A DNA stretch of 64,000 bases from the NCBI RefSeq assembly GCF_965363235.1, contig NC_134843.1, forward strand, positions 91,235,795-91,299,794, given 5' to 3'. Below the pieces are notes generated by a model. That model was not told the origin of the DNA, ran no database searches, and worked only from the letters and a program-made list of their open reading frames with translations. The position numbers and the translations under genes are program-made. This document shows positions 23,829 through 36,190 of the stretch, in pieces (the stretch's first letter is position 1; each line of letters starts with the position of its first letter). This DNA is from Mytilus galloprovincialis. Its lineage: Eukaryota; Mollusca; Bivalvia; Mytilida; Mytilidae.

Positions 23829-24137
23829 TGTAACGTGCATGGAGTCCTACACGCCAGATGGTACTTTGTGTACCCGTAGATCCGTACCAGGGTTACTTCC
23901 CTGGATTTGTTGTGTATCGTTGGCTAACCCTTACATATGGTAACGTGTTTCCTGAACTAATTCAACCTTAGATATAAAAGCCTAACAACAAGTAACAAAA
24001 GATTACTTCCGGTAAGTATACAAAATGGAACCCTTAACCTAACAATGGAGTACAACACAAAAGGACGCTTAATTGGAGCTGTGACCTAACCTTACTTCAA
24101 AATAAGATATATAACTATTAACCTATTTGCCTTTTTC
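23829..24137 (-). repeat. Downstream LTR of the broken Gypsy element
   Basis: About 308 bp matching 27,771-28,078, from the TGTAACGTGCA end through CACGCCAGATGGTACTTTG to ACCTATTTGCC. In coding orientation this is the 3' LTR. The last few bases before the interior are slightly uncertain. Confidence 0.85.
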
Positions 24138-24139
24138 AC

Positions 24140-26224
24140 TTGCTGGGAGTTCCCCAAGGATATCCATAGCAATTCTCTCCATGGGATAACCTGACTCTTT
24201 AACTTGCATTGGGGCCTTTCTCTTAGGAATTGGTTTCTTTCTCTTATTACATATCGAACAACAGCAATGTAACTCCAAGTATCACCTCTAAGTATTCTTA
24301 ATGCCCACATGAGCAGCTGTCCTATCATCATGAGCAAACTCAAGAATTATAGCCTTTCCTTCATTGGTATGACAACTTGTTTCAAATTTGTTTCCGGGTC
24401 TTCCCTGAACAATATACCATCTTGAACCTTCATAACATTCCATTGGGACCAAAGGGACTTAACAACATAACTGTGTTTGCCGGTTTGTGAGTATGAAGGT
24501 TTTGAGCCAGTAGTCAACCATCCTATGACAGTCTGCAAGTCCTTGTCTGTTTCTTGCAATTGTCTTATATCTAGCTCAAGATCATCATCCTGGCCCCCCT
24601 GAAATTGTACCATATTGACTAAGCCAGCTGCTTCCCAGTTTTCAACAAAGCCACACTGCTTACAAGGGATACGACTCAAAGCATCGGCATTGTGATGTTG
24701 GGTACCTGGTCTATGTTTAATAACCATATCGTATGAACTTATAACTTCCAGCCAACGGGCTAGTTGACCCTATAGGTTTTTGAATCTAATGAGCCATTGT
24801 AATGAGCTGTGATCTGTCCTTATAATAAACCGCCTACCGTACAAGAAATGCCGAAAATATTTAACAAAATTGACCACGGCTAGCAGTTCCTGCCTTGTAA
24901 CACAATACCGGCGCTCTGTTTTTGAAAGGGTCCGACTTCCATATGCAATAACATGTTCCTCACCATCAATAACCTGTGATAAAACACCACCTATCGCTCT
25001 GTTACTTGCATCCGTATCAAGAATAAAAGTTTGGGAGAAGTCGGGATGACTGGAGACTGGGGCACTGACTAATTTGCCTTTCAGCTTTTCAAAGACCTCC
25101 TGACTATCATTTGTCCACAGAAATTCGCGACCCTTTTCGGTCATTTGGTGTAAGCTCTTAGCCGTATCTGAGAAATTTATTATGTACCGGCGATAATAAC
25201 CACACAAACCCAAGAAGGATCTGAGCTCTGTCACGTTCTGGGGTACTGGCCATTCCTTTATACACTTAATTTTATCGGGGTCGGTAGCAACACCCGATTC
25301 TGAAACAACATGTCCGAGACAAGTAACCTTTTTAGCAAATAAATGACACTTTTTGGGTTTGAGTTTAAGCCCTGCCCCTTGTAACTTTACAAAAACCTTG
25401 CGTAAATTATGTATCATTTTGTTAAAATTCTTAGCCATAACTATGATGTCATCTAGATATATGAAACAAATGTCCCATTGGAGCCCTGCCATAACATTCT
25501 CCATTAGACACTCGAAGGTGGCAGGGGCGTTTACCAGACCAAATGGCATACAACGAAATTGATAAAGACCCTTCCGTGTGGCAAAGGCTGTTTTAGGGCG
25601 ATCTGATGGCTCAACTTCTACCTGCCAATATCCAGAACATAAATCCAAAGTTAAAAACCACTTGTTTCCTGACAACTGCTCCAGCGAATCATCAATTCGG
25701 AGCAAAGGATACGCGTCTTTGATAGTACATGCGTTTAACTGTCTATAGTCTACGCAAAACCTAGTGGTCCCATCTTTCTTTCTTACCAAAACTATTCCGG
25801 AGGACCATGGTCCTTCCGAGGGCTCAATAATGTTTCTTTCCAACATATCGTTAATATATTGATCTACCTCTTCCCTAAGACCTATTGGGGTGCGCCGTGG
25901 TGGCTGCTTGATTGTCCTTGCAGCACCAGTGTCAATCCTGTGTTTAACAATATTTGATTGTCCAAGATCCGAATCTGAAGCGGCAAAAAGATGCTTAAAT
26001 TCCAATAACAACTCTGTGACCTTGTCTCTTTGTCCATGTCCAAGATTCTCACTAGACCTATCTAATAATTTTTCCAATTCATTATTAAGAGCATAATCCT
26101 TGTGATTGTCTACCTGACTAAACACTTCCGCTCCACTGAGATTTCCGACCACAGTACCAACATTTAATATTTGGACACTGTCACTTATATTCAACAGCCT
26201 AACAGGAACTGAATTATCAGACAT
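24140..26224 (-). pseudogene. Gypsy pol remnant: reverse transcriptase, RNase H, integrase trace
   Basis: The main frame shows the Ty3/Gypsy polymerase order: IVLVRKKDGTTRFCVDYRQL, LDLCSGYWQVEVEP, QFRCMPFGLVNAPATFE, and the catalytic FIYLDDIIV. The thumb follows (ELRSFLGLCGYYRRYI), then RNase H with FILDTDASNRAIGGVLSQ and IRTDHSSLQWL. Lower-coordinate sequence holds only a trace of the integrase zinc-binding region before the LTR. The region is broken. Confidence 0.85.
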
Positions 26225-26353
26225 TGCAACAAACTACTACAAGAGCATTTCCTCTATCAAGAAATTCTTCACTGGGTTCAATAATGCCAGTCACCTGAAC
26301 AGCTGAATCTTAGTTCAGTTCTTCACCCTGGATTACTACCTCGGACCTTGTGG

Positions 26354-27374
26354 CTATGCTAACTTTATCTTGACTACCACCCGATAAACGCCTAACTTTC
26401 CCTGTAGTAACAAAGGTATATGTTGATTATCCCTTTCCATTACTTTATTTCCTAAATCTACTTTACAACCGTTTGTTTGCAGAAAATCTAGTCCAAGAAT
26501 ACCTTCCACTGACAAACCTGCTATAACACCTTCAATGACAGTGTGAAAACTACCAAGCTTAAGAGAAAACAGTGCCTTACCAATGATTTTTAAAGACTCT
26601 CCATTAGCTGCTATTATTTCCTGGGTGACCTGCCAGTCCAGACATATTGGCTTTATTCTTAAATTCATCTAACTCTTTACACATATTTGCCAATTGGTCA
26701 TTACATGCTGCTAACATGCCCTCTTTTTTATCCGACAACCTATCATGAGACTCCGACTCTCTAACCACCTGTTCATTATTGTCTACAACTCTTAAATGGG
26801 CTTTCCCTACTTCAAATTGCTTTTCTGCCTTGTAAAACGCTTCTAACTCTACAGCTAAACATATAGCGGAATTAAGGTCAGGGGGCCGTGATTGTTTTAT
26901 TTTTATACGCATTTCCGTATAAATCAATGCATCCAAAAAGTGTTCTTTAGCCAATGTTTCTTTGACTTCTCCTGGGGCAGTGGGGGATGCCTTATTCACC
27001 AGCCGGCGTATCGTTTGTCCTAACTCAGGAAGCGTCTATGAAGCCCTCTGCTTCCTTTCTTTCAATTGTACCCGGTAAAACTCTGACTGATTTGGGGGAG
27101 CAAACCTCTCTTCTAGAGATCGAACCAACTGGTCAAAATGACTTTTCTTGTCATCTGATAAATCCCCAAGAACACCTTGAGCTTGACCTCTAAAGGAAGC
27201 CGCTAAGTACAACCCTTTCTCTGGGTTATCCCAACCGTTAATAGAGAAACAAGCCTCAAAATGTGACCGGTAGTCATTCCAATCACCTGACCCATCGTAC
27301 GTTGCGACCATAATATCTCTACGCTTACTCATGCTTGTCCCTGGGGCTTTCCCTGGTGACTTCTTATCGGACAA
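26354..27374 (-). pseudogene. Gypsy gag and protease remnant
   Basis: The 27,374-27,036 part reads as a gag N-terminus (TYDGSGDWNDYRSHFEACFS, FRGQAQGVLGDL, FAPPNQSEFYRVQLKERKQ), the usual gag pattern of non-chromoviral Gypsy elements. The 26,999-26,604 part continues gag-like, with LAVELEAFYKAE. The 26,668-26,354 part carries the protease end, GLSVEGILGLDFLQTNGCKV. No zinc knuckle was found. It is broken and cannot be a working polyprotein. Confidence 0.7.
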
Positions 27375-27770
27375 GTTGACGGGGTTTTCCTAAACAATTT
27401 GAATGTCTTGAGGTTTCAACGGATTTGAGACTTCTATATCTTTGAAGGCCTTTGGTCTTGCGCCAATGCCTATATGATGTGGACCAACTGGGGTACTATG
27501 AATCGGGGTTGTTTTGTCAACAGACGTTTTGTCTTTACGCTGTGTAGTAATAATCCCTGAGTCACTTTCAAACCCGGGAATGGGTGAAGAATGTTAATGA
27601 CGACTCCTTGACATTGTGTCCTGAAGATCTTTTTCAAGCCTAGATAATTGGGCAGATAGATTTTCGGCTTTATCCATATTTATATAAAAAAATGATGTCC
27701 GACTATACTGACTGATATTTCCAACTAACCAACTATACAGCGAACAAATCCCACCGCTTCCACCAAATTC

Positions 27771-28078
27771 TGTAACGTGCAGGGAGTCCTACACGCCAGA
27801 TGGTACTTTGTGTACCCGTAGATCCGTACCAGGGTTTCCTCCCTGGATTTGTTGTGTATCGTTGGCTAACCTTTACAAATGGTAACGTGTTTCCTGAACT
27901 AATTCAACCTTAGATATAAAAGCCTAACAACAAGTAACAAAAGATTACTTCCGGTAAGTATACAAAATGGAACCCTTAACCTAACAATGGAGTACAACAC
28001 AAAGGACGCTTAATTGAAGCTGTGACTTAACCTTAGTTCAAAATTAGATATATGACTATTAAACCTATTTGCCTTACA
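27771..28078 (-). repeat. Upstream LTR of the broken Gypsy element
   Basis: 308 bp, with TGT...ACA ends in coding orientation, matching the LTR at 23,829-24,137 at about 96% by eye. In coding orientation this is the 5' LTR and lies next to the primer-binding-like site. Confidence 0.85.
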
Positions 28079-28972
28079 GTACTTTAGTTCTTTGATTCAA
28101 AGGTAATATGGAAATATGGTTTCCAGTGCGCCCCTGGTCCTTGTTCAGGGCCAAGGTGTCACTGGTCCAAAGGGACAGTATCATGTTGTCACCGTAATTA
28201 TATACCACAGGACAATATGTCACCACCTTATTCAGATAGTACAATTGGCTCTTGCTTATAAAAGTTTAACCAAAGGTCCTTGGTAAGCTACTTCTTATTC
28301 AATAGTTATATAACCTTTTCTTAAGTCTTCACTCTGGGAGCTCTGACGATTGAACTGATTAACGTTGCGAGAAATTCTACTTATATACTAGAATAATCTC
28401 TAACCAAAATGCATATAATCTCTAAACAGAAATAAATATATTCCGTATTACTGTTACGTTTTAGTATAACGCATATAGTAATTTAATATCAAGCACTTAC
28501 TTTTCAACTTGATAGGATCGGAACCAGTACCAAAACTTCGGATATCGTTTTCCGTATTACAATCGTAATTAACGTACTTCATTAAGAAACGAAAATGAAA
28601 GGATTTAAACATTTGCCGACTTCCTAACAGATAAACTTAGAACTTCCTAATATCATTAAGGTAACTAAATAATTTTCGTCACACATTGTCTGATTTGTGT
28701 TCTGCACACAAATCTTGTACTTTAGAGCTTTGATTGTCCAAACTTTCTATGCTGATACGTCAAGTGATGTGTTATAAATTAAGTCAAGTCACTGTGGTCT
28801 TGACTTTGACCCCTTCGACAGTTAAATATTGTCTGATTTGTGTTTGGTGTATAACGTTTGTACTGTAGCACTTAGATAGACAAAATGTGTATACAGAAGC
28901 AATGTTCTGACCTTCACTTTAACCTTCAATTTCTCAATTTACTGTATACAAAGACTTTGTTCCTGTATCAAA
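28079..28972. other. Intergenic, no gene seen
   Basis: No coding frame is supported. The phrase TTGTCTGATTTGTGTT is repeated at about 28,687 and 28,828, which suggests a short degenerate tandem repeat. The end near 28,950 (AAGACTTTGTTCC) resembles 51,970-51,985, and sequence just past the Penelope-like insertion (31,690-31,760) resembles 51,995-52,070, so an older dispersed sequence may have been split by that insertion. Confidence 0.4.
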
Positions 28973-29528
28973 TAAAAAAGAAGATGTGGTATGATTGCCA
29001 ATGACACAACTACCCACAAAAGACCAAAATGACACAGACATTAACAACTATAGGTCACCGCACGGCCTTCAACAATGAGCAAAGCCCATACCACATAGTC
29101 AGCTATAATAGGCCCCGATAAGACAATGTAAAACAATTCAAACGAGAAAACTAACGGCCTTATTTATTTTAAAAAATGAACGAAAAACAAATATGTAACA
29201 CATAAACAAACGACAACCACTGAATTAGGACTTGGGACAGGCACATACATAAATAATGTGGCGGGGTTTAATATGTTAGCGGGATCCCAACTCTCCCCCT
29301 AACCTGGGACGGTGGTATAACAGTACAACATAAGAACGAACTATAAAAATCAGTTGATGGTGGCTTAACTCACCAGATGGACAAAAATACAAGTGGACGT
29401 GGCCGGGTACTTATACATCCCGACACCAAAAGATACAATGAACAGATCTGAGAGTACTCACAGTTATCTGACAGCTAGGTTAAAGCCACTAACAACTAAT
29501 AAAAAAATCATGCATCTAAGACTAAACT
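28973..29528 (-). repeat. Dispersed mussel repeat R2, copy 1
   Basis: It runs from AAAAAAGAAGATGTGGTATG to GCATCTAAGACTAAAC. Read on the minus strand it ends in ACCACATCTTCTTTTTT, as do copies at 38,593-39,162 (plus strand) and 54,322-54,876 (minus). A 5'-shortened copy lies at 56,835-57,060 (plus), and a partial one at 51,750-51,965. Shared elements include CTTTGCTCATTGTTG, GATCCCGCTAACAT and ACCTGGGA. Here it lies directly downstream of the Penelope-like reverse transcriptase in the same orientation. Confidence 0.7.
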
Positions 29529-29639
29529 ATCAATCCGTACACATCCAATAGATTTAGTGTAAAGACGTCATAAACAGCCAGAGAAAAACATGACCTTACA
29601 GGTATCGACAGATTGTAGATCCATGAATATGTATATGTT

Positions 29640-31620
29640 TATAACATACTAGTAATATTTAGTTAGCTTTTAATTTACTGATAACAAAATCAATATTTAT
29701 TCCAATAAAAACAATATTCAATGATCTTATTACAGTGTTGAATAGGTAACCTTTTAAAATAAGTTTGTTTAAAGGAGCGACAAGTTTACATGGATCATTT
29801 CTAAATTTCCGGGCACGGTTAACAACATTTCCGTAAAAATGAGAATGTGTTATCCCGTTTGAAATAAGTTTTCTACAGGTACAATCAAACTTCAAAACCA
29901 AATCTTTATATCTATGAAAAAATTTAGTAAAGGTTTAAAGTAATTTATGATAACGATATCCCTGGTTTAATAATTTACCAGTATTACATAGGTTGCGTTC
30001 GTTAAAATCAAAAACGTCAGAACAGACACGGGCATAGCGAACAAGTTGTGAAATATAAACACCGTAAGATGGTGCCAAAGGAACATCACCATTTAAAAAT
30101 GGAAAATTAACAATAGGGAACGAAAAATCGTCTCTTTTGTCGTAAACTTTAGTGTGGAGTTTCCCGTTTAAAACCGAAATATCTAAATCCAGGAAAGGAC
30201 AGTTATTACGGAATAAATTTGATTTATTTAAAGTAAGTTCCTTGGGGTAAATTTCAGCAGTATATTGAGAAATTCTTGATTATTTAACGAAAAAATATCA
30301 TCAAGATAACGGTAAGTGTTGTTGAATTTATCAATTAAATGTAATTTCGACGGGTCTTTACTGAGTTTAGTCATAAACTGTGATTCGTAACAGTACAAAA
30401 ACAAGTCTGCTATTAAAGGGTCACAATTAGTGCCCATGCATGGGGATACTTACAACCTGTCGATAAACTTTGTTGCCGAAACTTACATAAATATTATCAA
30501 GGAGAAAATTAACAGCTTCAATCATCTCATCACACCTCCAGTAAGTATATCTAGCATATTTACCTTTCTCATTAGAGAAGAAGGCTTTAAATAAGTTGCA
30601 GCAAATATATCTACATTCAGCTATACCAAACGACCATTTAATTAAATAGGAAAACTTTTGTATAATAAGATAGTGTGGAAGTGTAGTGTAAAGAGTAGAA
30701 AAGTCAAAACTATTAACAGAATCAAAAGGACCACCAAAAGCACGTAATTTATCTAAAACATCCAAAGAATTTTTTACACTCCAAAAATGGTTTATACCAC
30801 TATGTTCATATATTTTATTACAATAGTTTATGATAAGCTCTTTAATAGTAGTTAATGAACTAGTTTTAAAAAGAGCATTGAAAGATTAGTTGTAGACAGA
30901 TTGTAGATCCATGTTCTACAACTAATCTTTCAGTGCTCTTAACTAGTTCATTAACTAATATTAAGAGCTTATCATAAACTAGAGGCCGAGATGAAACGAT
31001 ATTTAAATGGTTTTTGTGTAGTTTTATAGGTAGCCAATACATAGTAGGGACCTTCAAATGTTCAGAAGAAGCCTTGAGCTTTGATGTGGTTGTGATATGC
31101 TTGTTTACGATATGACTCTCTGTGGAGCGGATGGACTTGAATGTAGATGAATTTAAAAGTTCATTCTTAAGAACGTCCGTGTAGTATTTCCGGCATACCA
31201 TCACCACATTGTTGGCTGCTTTGTCGGCCGGTACAAACACAAACCGCTTTGAAAGTATTTGAAGTTTATTTCGTATTTTGGAAATAGGTGTATTATGTAC
31301 TCTATTATTTACTTCTAAATTACTTTCAAAATGTGATATTCTCTTATCTACCACATTCATACATTTATTATTAATAAGAATCAAGAGATTTTTTATCAGA
31401 TTTTTCCCGTTTACACCATTTTTTACAAAACGAGGAAAGAGCATCTTTGGTGACTTGACGACACTCTTTCCAATCTATTTTAGATGGAGGACGATATGTT
31501 GGTCCTTTTTTCAAGAAGTTTTTAACCTCTCTGTCCTGGACGATATTGAGGTCCCCTGTAATAACATGGCCATAGGGAACATATCTAAACTTCGACGATT
31601 CACAGTTTCAAGTTAAGGGA
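29640..31620 (-). pseudogene. Penelope-like retroelement, degraded
   Basis: The minus strand carries the Penelope-like polymerase in order: the N-terminal region YGHVITGDLNIVQDREVKNF with KGPTYRPPSKIDW (31,580-31,470), then RFVFVPADKAANNVVMVC (about 31,240), YWLPIKLHKN (31,040), FDFSTLYTTLPHYLI (30,695), GTNCDPLIADLFLYCYESQF (30,435), the catalytic-type RYLDDIFS (30,310), and a C-terminal block LNKLILKGYLFNTVIRSL (29,780). No GIY-YIG endonuclease was recognised. The frame changes or stops several times, so it is dead. Such elements are ancient retroelements distinct from LTR elements and LINEs. Confidence 0.8.
30824..30982. repeat. Internal inverted duplication in the Penelope-like element
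   Basis: Arms of about 70 bp at 30,824-30,895 and 30,915-30,982 are near-perfect reverse complements (TGATAAGCTC...GATTAGTTGTAGA). The 19 bases between and overlapping them, GACAGATTGTAGATCCATG (30,895-30,913), are identical to 29,608-29,626 in the downstream region of the same element. The arrangement destroys local coding. Confidence 0.75.
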
Positions 31621-33579
31621 GTATTACTATCTATATTCACGTCTGATGTAACTGACGTATAATTAAAAATTAAACTTCTGCTGGTTTTTTGTATGTGTAT
31701 AGTTCTGTCAAACTGACCTAGCATTAACCATGCATGATCAAGTGTCAATCTAACACAGAAGCAATGATTATATTAATAAACTGAACATCTGACAGCCAAA
31801 AATCTCAAAATGTCATTGTCACCACAAAAAATGTTTCATCTGCATACTATCTTTTCACAAACATGAAAGTATTTGAAGTCAAGGTCAAATGTTCGTCAGA
31901 CTTAAGAGTCATCATACACTTGCAGTGAGGTGAGTGTTTTGCTCCATGTCAAAGCCTCGCTGTAACTTTAAAATTAAAAACTGCTTTTCGGCAATTTTAT
32001 TCACTATTGCTTAGCGATTTTCTGTCATTAATTGATAATGACAGATCCTTTCTTTTCAATTAATGGAAAAACTTTACCACCAACAAGAGGCAAAATATAT
32101 TGAACCTATTGTACATATAGTAACTGATAGACAAACATCGAACCTTTCAAAAAGAATAACCCAGAAATTCTTGATTGTTTAATCGAAATCATGTTGTCAA
32201 AGTACACACATATATATAACATCATAGCCTTAGCAATGGACAACCAATCCAACTACATGAAGACATCTACATATGTCACTTGATATTAAGTAGTGTTTAG
32301 TTATTCAACCAATCCCCTAGTTACATTTGAATAAAAAGTTATAAAGTTTCAGATTAATTATAAACTAATGAACTGATCATTGATGTTATACTTAAGCTTA
32401 CACAGTGATCTTCAAAAACCTAGACTTGGGAGCTGTGATAGTTAAGACAGGATGGTAATCAGTATTTCAAAACTGAGACTTCTTATTATCCGCGGTATGT
32501 ATTGTACATGATGATATAATGAAAGTCATAAAGAATCAGAGGGCTCAACACGAAAATTTAAATCAGTCACTCAAGTAGGAAATTTTTACATGTATACTTA
32601 CACCAATTCACATGATTATATGTCCCTTTTTTATTATCTTAAAACTGATTTGCTAGAAACAAAAAAAGTTAATAAACTGTACAATATGAGTCATTTGACC
32701 TTAATCTAAGATCACAAGATCATTTGCTCCAAGGCGCACCTGCGCACAAAAATATATAAATATAAGTCAATTAGTATACCCGTGAAACAACTGGAAACCT
32801 TTATACTACATATATATTCTTAGTGATAATGCTACTTTCTCCACTGAATTCAACCCTAGATACGCAACCTCGTTACATCCGCGGTCTTCTAAAAAATTAT
32901 ATAATGTTAATGCAGAAAGTTTTTTTTATGTTTTTATCATTGCATGAATTTTTATAGGGTAGGTAATCATAGGTTTCCCCTTAAAAATTTGAATTTTAAG
33001 CGCTATTTGTATGCAGCATTCCCTGAAATTGTATTAATGAATCTCACACTTTTGTCGATTAAATTACAATCACGATAATAAATGCACACACAATTTCAGA
33101 TTTATAATGTATTGTTTCTAATCACTAATTATTAACAGTCAAAACATTAAATGACATTATCTTTCGTTTAAAGCAACTGTATTGCCCATTTTAATAGAAT
33201 GAGTAAGGGTTTCAATACCTTGCAGAGGAGTATGTTTCCCCACCCTTTGTGTTCTCGTGTAGCTGCTCCTCAAGAGTTTCAGTAGTTGATGAAAGTTGAT
33301 GATGAAAAAATCTCATCAAAATGATAGAGTTGGGGATAAAATTAGGACCCCCCCCTAAACTTACATACCTTTCTTGTTTAATGAAAATATTCTATCTTAA
33401 ACTATTTAAGAATAACACAAATACCGAACTCAATGGCAATATAAAAAAGTGAAAGTCCATGAAAACTGACAAAATTGAAGGGTATCAATCAATGGAACAA
33501 GTGAAATACAACTTCAATATTCCGACTTGGTATAGGAATTTTCCAAACGAAAGGGTGGGTTGAACTTGGTTTTATAGAT
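31621..33579. other. Intergenic, no gene seen
   Basis: No supported coding frame. 31,690-31,900 resembles 51,995-52,150 (CAGAAGCAATGATTATAT in both). 32,366-32,390 resembles the first bases of the window. A C-run sits near 33,350. Nothing else is recognised. Confidence 0.4.
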
Positions 33580-36190
33580 AGCTAAACCTAAACAGAAATA
33601 ATGGGCAAATATGACAATAACTGGGATCCATAGAATATCTGTAGAAGAAAGGCGAAAGATACCATAGGAACATTCAAACTCATACGTCGAAAATTAACTG
33701 ACAACACCATGGCTAAAACGAAAAAGATCAACACACAAACAATAGAACATGAAAAAAAAACATAAAAAATTAAAGACTGAGCAACAGAAACCACACCAAA
33801 AAAAGGTGATCTCAGGTGGCTCAGAAGTGTAATCATATACTAATCCATATGTGTCACCCGTCGTGTTGCTCATGTTGGTAAAACCCCTGTTTTAGGTCTA
33901 ATTCGGTAGGACGGGGTTCTAGTTACGACATAAGGAACGTATCCGTTATCTTCTGTGAAACGGTTATCCCATAACGGTCAACCAACACGAGACGGCGTCA
34001 GTAAAACTTACGAAGGGATGATTTCTACTTCACCACTTGGAACTCCTGGTTTAGTTGCTTCCTTGTAAGCAGCAACCCTCTATCAAGAAAATCATGACTG
34101 GAAAATCAAACCCTAGAATAGTGTATCAACTTGGAGATATATACTCCATATGTAGGCGCTGCTGGAATGTTCCTACAGAAAGATTGCAATTTCACAATTA
34201 GGAAGCGTTAATAATCTCTTTTGTCCTAAAGTTTTGTTTTCAACTGAGCCTGGTTGTCAATTTCTAGATTTAAGTCAAAATCTAAGGCAAACTTAACTGT
34301 ATCTGTTGCATCATGTATCTCAAGTTAGAAGAGATAGATGCGTTCAACTTAATCACCAAATTTTAAATTATTTAGTGAAAGATCATCATCTACATATAGT
34401 AGAAAGTAAAGTGAAAAAATACTGCAATCTTCTTTCTTTTCCTACTAAGTTGTTCCTGTGTGAAGTCCGACTTATATGAAGGAAGGAACAAGTTGCCAAG
34501 AAGAGAGGCACAGTTTGACTGCTGATAGAATATTTCTTTAATGCTTTGAAGATTAAAAGTTAGTCCAAATGGTTATATTCATTTTAGCTTGTGTACAACT
34601 ACGACGTAATGATGACACCTTTTGCAAAGGATTTTCTGCCGCTTATTTTTATATTTTACAGATACTTTGGTACATTTTCTCATAAAACATGTCAAATGCT
34701 TAAAATGGCAAGGAATTGTACTCTATGTCTTGCGTGCACAGTACTGTTTTAACTAATTTTAGTTACTTTCGCTAGTAATAAAATAACGAGAACAAAATTC
34801 GTCACGCATATGTAATGAGATCTTTCCTTATTAAAAAAAAACATCAAATAGTATACTCAATGAAACCCAATAGTTATAACATATTGGTAAACATTCAATA
34901 CTTAGAGGGTACACAAATATCAAAGTGTCTTCAAACAGGAAATGACCGACGACGCATCTGAACATTATTTAATTGAGAGGTGAGAACAATGAAACTGAAA
35001 GTTGTATGCTCAGAAGATATCATAAATGTTCAGACTATGGTAGTTCAGGAAGTGAGGGCAAATCTAAAATAGCTAATCACAGTAAAAATCCTCACAATAA
35101 AGATGAAGCTAAATACTGAATCATTACTTCAAACGGAAGCTGACAAATAAGCAATGAAAAATGTATGCTGAAATGGTAACAAGTAAAATAACAAAACAAC
35201 CGAACTCCGAAGAAAATTCAAATCGGAAAGTCACATATCACATGTATCAAATGACAAATCGAAAGCTCAAATGCATCAATCTAATTGAAAATAACTGTCA
35301 TAATCTTGACTTTTTACAGGCATATTCTTATGTAGAAAATGGTGGATTAAACCTGGCACGACAAGAAGTTGGACAATTTATTTTGCTAACCACGAACCGC
35401 ATTAATTCAAAGTATCTAAAAATAGAAATGATGTCTGACAGATATTAGAAGCTCACACATTAGAACTCATTACTGTCATGCTGTGGACTGATATAATGCC
35501 CATAGTTGAAGATTGTACGATGAACAGTAAGACAACAAAAGCCTTTCCCCATTCCTTAGAAGTAGCGTTAACATGGAAGAAACTGCCAAAGTAGATTTTA
35601 CCAGATATAAAATTATTCCATAATACAAAAGTTGAGTGAAATTTTACATCATTTTTATTTTGATAGTGCACAATATATATAATATTTTAGCTAATGATAT
35701 ATGCAACTGAATAAAAAAAAGATAACATGATATATATCATAAGTTTTAGTTCAAGAAGATAATACAGTTTTTTCTGCAACCAAATTTTGGAAGTTTTCAT
35801 ATTTGCTTTTTTTATTTGTCATTATTCTGTAATGTTGAAGAAATTCCTTTATTTTTTACTTTGAAACACATTGGTTTGTTTTGTTTTTTCCTCGGATATA
35901 CAAATCGTTTATTTTGTATACATGCATAAGTGATATTATATGATGTCCTATTTAATGTTTATCAAGTAATAGTTTTATTTGATCCCAAATTGAAGAAGAA
36001 ATTTCTGAAATATGCATGTCAAAAAATAATTTTCAATGTGGAGTTAACGTTATTTTCCAAGAGAACATTAATTGTTTGGTTGATATTTGTGATGCAGAAA
36101 CTTCAATGTATTATCTTGTATATTTTTGTTAAGTACAGCATGTGTTGTCTTTTGCTTGTATTATTTTCTAAAATAAATATTTTGTCCTAT
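33580..36190. repeat. Diverged duplication, copy B, including R1 copy 3
   Basis: Partner of 1,620-3,715 in the same orientation. R1 lies at about 33,700-34,130 on the minus strand (WPLWDNRFTEDNGYVPYV in translation). About 370 bases at 34,545-34,905 are absent from copy A. The end at 35,985-36,180 matches 3,500-3,700 through FVMQKLQ and YIFVKYSMCC. The copies are clearly diverged, with many substitutions and small indels. Confidence 0.6.

Larger units (their letters stand above)
23829..28078 (-). mobile_element. Ty3/Gypsy LTR retrotransposon, broken
   Basis: Two LTRs of about 308 bp in the same orientation enclose a minus-strand interior with gag-like, protease-like and reverse transcriptase/RNase H regions in that order. 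On its coding strand the LTR begins TGTAAGGC and ends GTTACA. A primer-binding-site-like TGGTGGAAGCGG lies a few bases inside the upstream LTR (about 27,755-27,766). The LTRs differ by roughly 4% by eye, so the insertion is old but not ancient. The interior is broken in several places and most of the integrase is gone. No matching target duplication was found. Confidence 0.85.

Noticed and set aside
28120-28180. CCTGGTCC/CAGGGCCAAGG stretch as a collagen-like coding piece
   Set aside because: No frame sustains Gly-X-Y beyond a few codons and stops follow at once.
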